Source: Phoronis ovalis
Taxonomy: Eukaryota; Phoronida; Phoronidae
Direction of reading: 5' to 3'
NCBI GenBank assembly: GCA_028565635.1
Contig: JAOXYB010030233.1
Span: forward strand, 1-14,851
DNA: 14,851 bases
Positions 1 to 8,329 of the stretch are shown piece by piece (position 1 is the stretch's first letter; every line of letters starts with the position of its first letter). A model generated the notes under the pieces. It did not search any database, was not told the origin of the DNA, and saw only the letters and a list, made by a program, of their open reading frames with translations. A program made the translations under genes and the position numbers.

Positions 1-884
1 CCGATCAGTAGGCATATAAACATTAATAATAAGTAATTCTTGATTACAAGCTGCAATTGAAACGCCCAGTATTCTATATTGGATATTTGCATGATTATTA
101 CCATTACTCTCCTGGTACTGGCATGATGGACCCGGGAGTGGAAATCCCTATATATTACTTATTGGGAACATGCCATCGGAGCGGTCCTGTTTTCAGCCTT
201 CTAGGTAACTAACTAAATAATAAATATGGGTCACATTCACAATTTCTTTCTTCCCGGTATAATAGTATGGGTGGTTTTATCATGATTAGGGCACTGTAAA
301 AATTTGGGTTAAATGTATATTAATGCCCAATCCAGAACACTAAATAGTAGAGATCCCAGTTCACAATTTTGATATAATTTTCTGCAATCGCTTGCAAGTC
401 GACTTCAATACACATCTAATCTACCCCGGCTAGGTATAAATATGGGTGTGCTATTTTGTGGCTTTGGTATTAATATGGATCTGTTTTTAGTGTTGTACCT
501 ACTGGTATAAACATGGTCAGGATTTTTTGGGTCTGTTGGCAGGTCCCCACTAAAATTAAAACCAAGTACAGTATACCCCTCTGGGATGATGGTCTGGATC
601 CTTTACAAGCATCCATACAAGTACAAGTAAAGTCCCAGGATAAAGATGCAGTTGTATTGATCAGCAGTTTTGTTTGATTCCGAAGCTGTGAACTAACTCT
701 GTAACTTCGTAAGAGTGACTGCAAAAAGGAATCTTCTCCTCATACAGGCAGGAAAAGTGTAAATATCAAACCAACATATTCACTTAATGTCATTACTGAT
801 GAAGACCTTTACAGGACATCAGAATGTTTCATAGCTAAGTGTGTTATGTTTTGTAGTTGTGATATCCCTTACTTTTAATCTTAG
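1..884. other. Non-coding left flank (BBS4 first intron or upstream DNA)
   Basis: No exon could be supported here. The stretch ends in a plausible splice acceptor (pyrimidine-rich run, then TTAG at 881-884) directly before the first recognised BBS4 exon, so at least its right end should be intronic. The BBS4 start exon should lie in or to the left of this stretch, but I found no ATG-initiated segment with a suitable donor and phase. Positions of about 114-520 are repeat-derived (separate entry). Confidence 0.6.
114..620. repeat. Degenerate array of GGTATAAATATGG-type motifs
   Basis: A motif close to GGTATAAATATGG recurs with unrelated sequence between copies. The clearest copies start at 433, 466 and 504. 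Decayed ones start near 114, 204, 256, 296 and 340. Spacing is about 34-93 bp. Short words such as TTCACAATTT (236 and 360) and CCCGG or CCCAGT also recur. This looks like an old dispersed repeat built from variable spacers around a fixed word. An 84-codon reading frame on the - strand (470-724) lies mostly within it and looks accidental. Confidence 0.55.
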
Positions 885-990
885 AATGAAGCAGCACCAT
901 TACCAGAAAAGGAAAAGTTATACCCACCTGAAGATGTGGCACCCATGCCTCAAGTAGCTGCCCCACAACAAAGAACCAGGCCAAAGAAAG
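885..990 (+). CDS. BBS4: BBS4 exon, N-terminal linker
   Basis: Preceded by TTAG, followed by GTATTG. It encodes an acidic, Pro-rich segment from [18 protein letters not shown] to RPKK and ends in phase 1. The RPKK|APE junction matches the RQKKAPE stretch of human BBS4, which supports the frame. The ATG at 886 is out of frame; the in-frame Met is at 945. Confidence 0.85.
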
Positions 991-3900
991 GTATTGCATC
1001 AAATGATATAACTGTGCACTTTTAAAATACCCAGAAAAGCATGTGGATAGAAGGTTATTAAGTCTGCATTAAATTTACCTTGTGACAGCATAAAAATCAT
1101 GAACTTTTTATAATTGTGCCTATTATAGTAATAACTTGGTGTGATGGGCTAACAATTTTATGAGTATCCAACTACTGATTAAAAAAAAATGCAGAAATGT
1201 GCGCACTATTTGTTATTCTATCATTTTTTATAAGTTTTGACACTGTAATTGATTTTACCATTTTATTGCCACTAGTATAACTTTTGTAGCACCAGAAATT
1301 CCTCCTTTTGAAAGACGTAACTGGTTAATACATGTGCATTATGTGAGGAAGGAGTTTGACACATGTAAATCCTTAATTAAAGAACAGTTAGTTGAAACTA
1401 ATGGCATGTGTGAATATGCAGTATATGTACAAGGTTTGTAATTTCTGTATTTTGAGAAATTGTCATGTATTTTTATTTTTTCCATTTTATGTAACTTATA
1501 GTTAAATCTCTCAATTATTTATTAGATGTAGCCTGCTATGTTGCTGTGTTTTAAGAAATAATGTGTAGGTATCTAAAAAATCATAGCCAATTCCGCTGTG
1601 TGTTAGATGATTATCTAATAGATGAAAAATCAATTTAATTTAAAGCTACACATTGTTAAAGTATTCTGGCTTTCGCTACCTAATAAATGTACTTTTTACC
1701 TTAATGTTTGTGTTTCTTTTCAGCTTTGATCTCAAGGCAGGAGGGCAAAATTCAAGAGTCACTGGAACTATTTCAGACATGTTCTTTATTAAATCCACAG
1801 TCAGCTGACAATTTGAAACAAGTTGCTAGGTCGCTGTGAGTTGTCCATGATTACGATGAGTAATCCATGAGTATGATTTGTTTTTCTTTAGACTTCTGAT
1901 TGGTTTAACATTTCATATTTACTTGTTTAACATACACTATTTCTGGACTATTTTGTTTTTAAAGGTTCTGAACTTCAGAAAACAGTTCTAAAAATAGCTG
2001 TTGAAAATTATTTTGGTGACCATTCAGACATATCTGTAATGAGTATACATTTTAACATTTACAAGGTATATTAAGCAGTTTGTTTTCCACCTCCAGTAGA
2101 TGTCGCCACTTGCAAGTAGAATGAAGCTGGTTTGATTGCATCAAAAGCTTTGAATATGACCCTCAAGTCACAGTCATACTGAAGTTGTATGTTTATATTT
2201 CATTTGTTTGTTTTAATTAAAGCATGCTGGTAGCTTAAATTTCTACCTCTATTTTTAGGTTTTTATTGTCCAGACACAAAGCTGCAATTGACATTTATAA
2301 TGAAGCTGCTAAGATGAGTGAAAGGGACTGGGTAAGATTACTGTGCTAATTAATTACAAAAATTGAAGAAAAAAAACGTTTCTCCAAATAGCAGTATTAT
2401 GTTTTATGCTTCTCGAAACCTTAGTGAGGAGCTTCTATTTATTACCAAGTAATTGTTCTAACTATAGAAGGATCGGTTTTGTATTAAACCACGTACATCA
2501 GCATGTTTGTGGTATTAGGTTTAAACTTGTATTATGGAATAGCACTTGCTCTTTTTTTAGGAAATTGCTCACAATCAAGGGATCTGTTATATGTATCTTA
2601 AAGAACAAGAAAAGGTAACAACATTTACAACAGTGCGGAATTCAGACAAATTTGCCAGTATATATACACTAAGAATATAAATCGAATAGCTATATAAATC
2701 TTGGCTTTACTACCCTAATCACTAGAAAGATTAAAGTGTACCTTAGTTTTGTGTAACATCTTGAATACTAGTTATTATAAACCTACTTTTAAATACATTA
2801 CATTAGGCTAGTTTCTCAAGAGAGCCTTATTATGTATGTGATGTCATTATTTTGTTTCAGTATTCTATTTTCGTTCCTTTTAGGCCAAAGAATGTTTAAA
2901 GCAAGCTATATCATTTCAACGTCATGATCTGTCTTATGTAATGCTTGGAAAAATATATCTGAGTGAAGGAGATATGAACATGGCCATTGATGTGTACAAG
3001 AGGGCAGTTGAGTAAGTACTGTCAATAAATCACTGCTGGTCATCACCTCTAGATGTCAGTATATAGACATTATTTGTGCATTTGGTAAAACAAAGCAATT
3101 TGTAATGCTGCTATAGTTAGATATTGACGAAGGCTAGTAAAATTTATCAATTTGTGTAATATCTGTAACTTATGCCTTATGGCTAGACTTCATTGAATAT
3201 TTGTGGGCTGAATGAAAATATTTTTTTAAAAAGACTTGACTGTGTTATATATCTGTTCTTTGGTGTAGATTTTCACCAGAAAATCCAGACCTGCTCACAA
3301 CACTTGGATTATTGTACATGCAAGGTGGCAAATACCAAAAAGCCTTTGAGCATCTAGGGAATGCATTGACCTATGATCCCACTCATACGAAAGCAATCAT
3401 AGCTGCTGGGAGCATGATGCAAAATCATGGTGATTTTGAAGTAGCATTAACAAAGTACAGAATAGCAGCAGTAAATACACCTGAGAGTCCTCCGCTTTGG
3501 AATAATATTGGAATGTGCTTCTTTGGCAAGAAGAAATATGTTGCAGTAAGTTTTGGTCTAATCTAGGCTGAGCTAATATCTGAGATTAAAATGTTCAATT
3601 CAGAGAGTTGATATCTAGCTAATTCATTAGTACATTGTATTTGTCGTAGTATTGTTGTGCAAAACACGGGTTAATTAAAACAAGTTTGAGGAACCTAGCA
3701 TTCTATTACATTATGTTGAGCAGAGTATAGTTACAGTAGTGTGAAATAAGCAGCATGTAAAAGGTCTATCTCAATGTAATTGAAAAAAGTTTTTTATCAG
3801 ACTTCTGTGCCATTTCTGCATTTTTTTTGTAAAAACAATTATATCTGGTAACAACAGGTAAGTTATCTTCATTGAATGTCATGTAATGAGTATTGAAGAG

Positions 3901-6900
3901 TCTGTGGATTTGATTACTATTGGTTCATTTATATTTTACTTTATAGGCTATAAGCTGCCTGAAGCGTGCAAATTATCTTGCTCCATTTGATTGGAAGATT
4001 CTGTACAATCTTGGGCTGGTGCATCTTACCATGCAACAGTATGCATCAGGCTTTCACTTCCTTAGTGCTGCTATTAACTTGAAACCTAAAATGGCACAAC
4101 TTTACATGCTGCTAGCAGGTAATGTGATGTACATAACTGACTTCCTGGTAGCAAAGTTGAATTATTGTGTTCTATAAATTTGAATGTGAATAGCGATTGA
4201 TTTACTATTAACTAAACCAGAAAAAGACTCAAAAATTTGAGAATATCAAATCTGCTTTTGATTCAGTAGAAATGATAAAAAATTATTGGTAAGCTGATAG
4301 TAATGTTTATATTTTCAGTTAGAAAATTAAAAAAAAATCTATGGCAGAAAATTTCTTGAAATTTTGATTTCTTATGAATATCTTGTACATGAAATGTACA
4401 AAACTAATGTATATAGATACATAATTTTCTAATACACATCAATAACTGTTCTTTGTAATTTGTTAAATAACATTTAAGATGACAGTGTTTTAAAATACAT
4501 AAATCTTCACTCAGAGTAAACATTTACAATGCAACTTTGATGTACATTTTTGATTGTAGTGGCCTTGACACATTTAGATGATGCTGATAACGCTAGACAG
4601 GCTTATGAAGAGGCTTTGAAACTTGAAATGTAAGTTGCAGGATAAATTGAAATTATATTTTATCATAACAGTTTGCACCAAGATGCAACTTTATTGTCAT
4701 TGCACTTTACCTTTTGATTTGTAGGATCACTTTTATCTTTTAAATAATAATGTTTGTGAAATCAACTTCTATGTAATTTTAAACTACCTACATACTTAAA
4801 GCTAAAATGATTCTAGTTGCTGTAAGATATGACACATTTAAGCTGTAAATTGTGCTAGCTTATAATCGCTGCGAAATGTGCAATTCTTCAGATTGAATTA
4901 ATGGTGTTAACTTTTATATCTTTATAGGAAAGATCCTGTTTTACCATTAAACTATGCGGTATTTCTTTACAATTTGGGTGAAAGAAAAGCTGCAGGAAAA
5001 CAGTTTAGTGTGTTTGAACACAGACTCAAGGCAGCTAAAGCAGCAAACCCCAAAGGAATTGACCCTGAGGTAAGGAAGGAATTTTTAAAGACATTTCAAG
5101 TTGGAAAGCCGGAAACATTTGTGCCCGAATTATGCTTTCTAAAATTAAACGGATGTCTATTTACATATTTTTTACAGCCTTGGTGATAAGTTTTGTACAA
5201 AGGGCGAAACACTCTAGTGAGGGGGCACTATTTTAATATTGTCTTTTCTTTAAATCAGTATAGAATTCTATGCACGCTTATTTAAACAGGTGGCAGAAGT
5301 GAGTGCCAAACTGGGACCTGCGTTACAAGTTGGTGAGAACCTTGTTTGGAAGCAGCAGCAACAGCAACAGCAACAACAGGCAAACTCACAGCCATCAGCT
5401 CCACCTGTTGGGGCCCATACACACAATCAGTCACTACCTAGTGCAACACCTAAAGCAGCTGGTGAGTGTTTGTAATTATCGCATATTTTGTTAAATAGGC
5501 ATGTGTGGTGCCATGTAGCATGTGTTTCAAAAACACTGGTAAATAACTCGTGATCATGGAAGCATGTGACAATACAATAAGACAAACCCACAAAAGAATT
5601 AAATGTTATGATCTTTTGCCTTATTATATGTTCCAATTTCCTTTGAAGCGAGTGGTCACACATTCCACAGAAAATCACCGACTTTTCCAAGTAGACAAAT
5701 TCTGAAAGAATATGTTGTTAGCTATGTTTCCCCTCCACAATATTTCTAGTTTATTCATACATTTGGAGATGCGGACATGTTTTTACATCGAAGCGAGAGA
5801 AAAAATAGCCACCCCAAAAGTCTTCTCACATGTTTCCGTGATCACATGTTACCTACCAGTGAAAAAGCATGTTAATATTGATTAGAACACATTTTTTTCT
5901 GGTACAAATTGTTACATGGGAATGTGGACAATAAAATGATAATCAGTTTTATTGAAAATTGTATTCAGTCTGAATACATGCAATAAAAAAATTGTACTGT
6001 ACTAAGACATCCTGAAAAAATACAGAGACTGAGGTTGAAATGTCTTTATGCTTGTTTAAAATGTCAGGATTTAACAGATATATAATTTATTATTAAGATT
6101 TATTTTATAGTCTTATTTAGTAAGAATGATATTTTTATAATTTTTATGTTTGGAAATACTGCATATAATGAACTACAAAATTGTTTTATGCAGGAAATTG
6201 GATTATTGAACCACCAGCCGACTTTTGCTGATTGTTAGTAACAAAACTGTGATAAACAGTGCTTGAACAATACAGATATCACCTAATTTGATAACCTTTG
6301 TTTTGTTTTAAGACATAAAGCCAGACACTGTCTCACCAACAGCAGCATCATCACCTATGTCACATACAGCACCTAGTCCATTAGATCTACCTGCACCCAA
6401 AACAAAAGCTGGAGGTTTGCAACCTCTGAGCGTGCCAACCGGAGCAGCATCGGGCAAATTACCACCACTTAAACCGATTGGTGCACAACCTCTAGGTAGA
6501 ATTTCCATAATATTGTAAATTTCTTTTGCTTGTTTTAAGAATAAAACAGTGAGCTGGCATGGCATGTTTTGTGTACTAATTATTATTTTATGGGAATTTC
6601 ATTAAATTAGCATAATGTTCTATATCATTGCAAGTTAAATTTTTGCGATGTATGATCACTGTGATCTAGTCAACATGAAGTTAACTACCAATGAAATAGA
6701 CATTATGAATCATTCACTATGTGTCAATAAATGCCACTGAATGACCTTACAGTGTAGAATGCAAGCCAATGACCCATTGGTGTGTACTTAGTTATATGAA
6801 TGCTATGTCAAATATAGATATTTGTTCCGTTTTACTGAACAGTACAGATTACAGTAGTGATGCACTGGGGAGTAGAATGCAATTTTTTGTTTGCAATTAA

Positions 6901-7203
6901 TGTACCATCTTTAAGTATGCATAATTAAGCATTTTGGTCACGTTTACATTTCATGTTTTGTATTGAAAGGTCCTAATTTCAGCAGCGCGCGCATGTTTTT
7001 GTCAAACATCAGCAAAGACAAAATTTCTGCAGACAATTATCAGCCATCTTTTGCTTTCAGGAGAAGTTTTACCAAAGGTTCCAGCACCTAATATTGATGA
7101 TGCCCCGTTACCGCCATCAGACGAACCGGAAGAAAATATCTATGAAGAAATAGATGCACCTAAAGCTAGGAAGAAGGAAGCAGAAATGTTACCAGCATCA
7201 TAA
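885..7203 (+). CDS. BBS4: BBS4, BBSome TPR subunit (13 exons, 5'-partial)
   Basis: Coding segments: 885-990, 1290-1433, 1724-1835, 2259-2331, 2561-2614, 2884-3011, 3269-3545, 3947-4118, 4560-4629, 4928-5069, 5290-5461, 6313-6495, 7061-7203 (TAA). They sum to 1776 nt in one open frame, 591 visible residues; human BBS4 is about 519. BBS4 is a helical TPR scaffold of the BBSome, the coat-like complex that moves membrane proteins through cilia, and also acts at centriolar satellites. Hallmarks are the segments [50 protein letters not shown] and [20 protein letters not shown], all nearly identical to the human protein. TPRs fill residues of about 45-425; a low-complexity Gln/Pro/Ala tail follows and accounts for the extra length. 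The N-terminus is missing: an in-frame TAG sits at 882-884 as part of the acceptor. If exon 885-990 were first, translation could start only at Met 21 (945). Introns above 300 nt hold no other gene that I can see. Confidence 0.97.
1290..1433 (+). CDS. BBS4: BBS4 exon, start of TPR domain
   Basis: Acceptor TTTTGTAG, donor GTTTGT (a weak match). It encodes [20 protein letters not shown] and continues to [11 protein letters not shown], ending in phase 1. Similarity to human BBS4 (NWLIHLHYIRK, GLCEYAIYVQ) is very clear. Confidence 0.95.
1724..1835 (+). CDS. BBS4: BBS4 exon, TPR
   Basis: Acceptor TTTTCAG, donor GTGAGT. It encodes [20 protein letters not shown] and continues to [12 protein letters not shown]. 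It ends in phase 2 (CT of a Leu codon). Unspliced, the next in-frame triplet is TGA, so the donor is required. Confidence 0.96.
2259..2331 (+). CDS. BBS4: BBS4 exon, TPR
   Basis: Acceptor ATTTTTAG, donor GTAAGA. It completes the split Leu, then encodes [20 protein letters not shown] and ERDW, ending in phase 0. Human counterpart: LFLLGKHKAAIEVYNEAAK. Confidence 0.96.
2561..2614 (+). CDS. BBS4: BBS4 exon, 18 codons
   Basis: A small phase 0-0 exon between CTTTTTTTAG and GTAACA. It encodes [18 protein letters not shown], matching human EISHNLGVCYIYLKQFNK. Skipping it would keep the frame. Confidence 0.94.
2884..3011 (+). CDS. BBS4: BBS4 exon, TPR
   Basis: Acceptor CCTTTTAG, donor GTAAGT. It encodes [20 protein letters not shown], then [20 protein letters not shown] and AVE, ending in phase 2. 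The RHDL(S/T)Y and MLGKI signatures match human BBS4. Confidence 0.96.
3269..3545 (+). CDS. BBS4: BBS4 exon, largest and most conserved TPR exon
   Basis: Acceptor TGGTGTAG, donor GTAAGT. It has 92 full codons covering [60 protein letters not shown] and [20 protein letters not shown], ending in phase 0. This is the strongest single piece of evidence for the BBS4 call. Confidence 0.98.
3947..4118 (+). CDS. BBS4: BBS4 exon, TPR
   Basis: Acceptor TTTATAG, donor GTAATG. It encodes [40 protein letters not shown] and [17 protein letters not shown], ending in phase 1. It is almost colinear with human BBS4. Confidence 0.98.
4560..4629 (+). CDS. BBS4: BBS4 exon, TPR
   Basis: Acceptor GATTGTAG, donor GTAAGT. 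It encodes [20 protein letters not shown] and KLE plus a split Met, phases 1 to 2. Human counterpart: VALTNLEDIENAKRAYAEA. Confidence 0.95.
4928..5069 (+). CDS. BBS4: BBS4 exon, last TPR
   Basis: Acceptor TTTATAG, donor GTAAGG. It encodes a helix pair with [20 protein letters not shown] followed by a basic segment ending in NPKGIDPE, phase 0. The NYAV(F/L)LYN(L/Q)GE(R/K)K core is shared with human BBS4. Confidence 0.95.
5290..5461 (+). CDS. BBS4: BBS4 exon, end of fold and polyQ tail
   Basis: Acceptor TTTAAACAG, donor GTGAGT. It starts [20 protein letters not shown], matching human EMAQKLGAALQVGEALVW. It then runs into nine consecutive Gln (5353-5379, mixed CAG/CAA) and a Ser/Pro/Thr/His-rich segment ending TPKAA, phase 1. 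Confidence 0.94.
5353..5379 (+). repeat. BBS4: Interrupted CAG/CAA run coding Gln9 in BBS4
   Basis: Nine Gln codons in the order CAG CAG CAA CAG CAA CAG CAA CAA CAG, just after the conserved ENLVWK motif. Human BBS4 as I remember it has no polyQ at this place. The CAA interruptions should limit repeat instability. Confidence 0.9.
6313..6495 (+). CDS. BBS4: BBS4 exon, disordered Pro/Ala/Ser tail
   Basis: Acceptor GTTTTAAG, weak donor GTAGAA. The open frame joins in phase to both neighbours: [20 protein letters not shown] and so on, ending [15 protein letters not shown]. The segment is low-complexity and not conserved with vertebrates, so the call rests on phase, splice sites and openness. KLPPLKP is a proline-rich PxxP-type sequence. 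Confidence 0.8.
7061..7203 (+). CDS. BBS4: BBS4 terminal exon, acidic then basic C-terminus
   Basis: Acceptor TTGCTTTCAG; stop TAA at 7201-7203. It encodes [20 protein letters not shown], then an acidic stretch with IYEEI (YEEI codons 7141-7152), a basic KARKKE patch and a short end. It is the only long open segment near the gene end in the right phase. Confidence 0.82.
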
Positions 7204-7910
7204 CCTGAAGATTCTTCCAACCTCTGACATTTGTTTTCAGTCAAATTCTACTGTGGCATTGGCTGTCCAGAGAGTATTGTTTATTTATAATCCACATTTG
7301 GTGAACTTATTTATTTTTTTTAGTATATAATTGTTACTTCAAGTACAACATTATCATATTTAAGAGGAGAGTGCTTTTGTTATAGAAAGTTTGTAAACCA
7401 AGGAAACAGCTGTTTTGTATTTCTTTGTTTTGGGTATTTCGTGTGTATAAAGGAAGACTTGAATTTTGTTTCGTACATATTTAAAAGTGTTGAAATTGTG
7501 GAGAAATCTCTGCCACGAAAGTCAAATCGTGCAAGACACCATGATTATTAAGTGATAAACAATGAAGAGGTAGGTGGTACTTAAAGCTGGAGTCCCTCAA
7601 TTTTTGATAGAAAGGATATATGAAAATGTTTTTCTAAATCAGTCCTCTGTAACTAAACTCCACTATATAGCAAATTTCAACTTGTAACATTAGTCATAGG
7701 AAGGAAAACAACAAATTGTCTACTGACAATAATTGGACAGTTTCATCATTTGAAGTCACAGAGCATTGATTATAACTGAAGAACATAGTGATTAATTTTG
7801 ATAAGTTGTGAAATTCTTAGGGGTGACCACTGTATGCTTAGCTTGCAGGGAACCTAACTTTAAGAAGCACGACAGAAATAATATTAAATAAATATTGATT
7901 TATTTTTCTA
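7204..7910 (+). other. BBS4: BBS4 3' UTR
   Basis: AT-rich, no exon. TTATTTATTTTTTTTAG at about 7308-7323 is a U-rich, ARE-like stretch. The first canonical AATAAA after the stop is at 7887-7892, giving a 3' UTR of about 700 nt. Later AATAAA copies at 8087-8092 and 8152-8157 would extend it into the opposing gene's 3' UTR. Confidence 0.6.
7887..7892 (+). terminator. Likely BBS4 polyadenylation signal AATAAA
   Basis: This is the first AATAAA after the BBS4 stop. T-rich sequence follows at 7899-7909. The cleavage site itself cannot be seen. Confidence 0.6.
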
Positions 7911-7922
7911 TACTGCTTTATT
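7899..7922 (-). terminator. Two likely TMEM231 polyadenylation signals AATAAA
   Basis: TTTATT on the + strand at 7917-7922 and 7899-7904 reads AATAAA on the - strand. These are the first two after the TMEM231 stop, giving a 3' UTR of about 250-280 nt. They lie within 35 nt of the BBS4 signal. Confidence 0.6.
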
Positions 7923-8166
7923 TACAAGGTAAGATTTACAAAACTTAAATTAAAATGGAGAGCACTTTTGATCTGATTTTCATCATAATTTTAAAAAATA
8001 CAATAATGCAGATTCTTTATAGTCTAAAGTATGTACATTTGTCCTAATTACTATGTACAGAACTGTGTGACACATTGTTATGTACAAATAAATATTACTC
8101 TTTTTAATTTTTTCATAACCAATTAGACAAGAAAGATTTGTCACATACAACAATAAAATGATGACT

Positions 8167-8329
8167 TTAAAACTTCTTTTCCTTAAAAGGTTTTATAAGA
8201 ATTGTTGGTACAACTTGATTTTCGAAAATAAAAATCTTAATTTTGTCGAATACAAATATAAAGATTAGTAGATATGAAATATATTGAATCCAAGCCCATT
8301 TGATAAGTTGCCAAAATCCTGGCATATAT
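8167..8329 (-). CDS. TMEM231: TMEM231 terminal exon, second membrane helix
   Basis: Acceptor TTTACTTCAG. It encodes [20 protein letters not shown], then [20 protein letters not shown] and a Lys-rich end; TAA at 8169-8167. The hydrophobic run [11 protein letters not shown] is the second transmembrane segment, followed by a short cytoplasmic tail. Human counterpart: [20 protein letters not shown]. Confidence 0.97.

Noticed and set aside
470-724. 84-codon open frame on the - strand
   Set aside because: It lies mostly within the degenerate repeat block and resembles no protein family I know.
886-888. ATG at the very start of the first BBS4 exon as start codon
   Set aside because: It is out of frame with the conserved KKAPE...NWLIH reading.
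2406-2618. 70-codon + strand frame overlapping a BBS4 exon
   Set aside because: It runs through intron and reads the real exon 2561-2614 in a different frame; the BBS4 frame gives [14 protein letters not shown].
4383-4401. TTGTACAT/ATGTACAA inverted repeat in a BBS4 intron
   Set aside because: An 8-bp AT-rich stem is expected by chance in this composition.
5303-5494. Ser/Asn-rich + strand frame over the CAG/CAA run
   Set aside because: It is a frame-shifted reading of BBS4 exon 5290-5461; the Gln frame is the one in phase with conserved exons.
6308-6565. 85-codon - strand frame
   Set aside because: It is the antisense shadow of BBS4 exon 6313-6495, whose low-complexity codons leave the opposite strand open.
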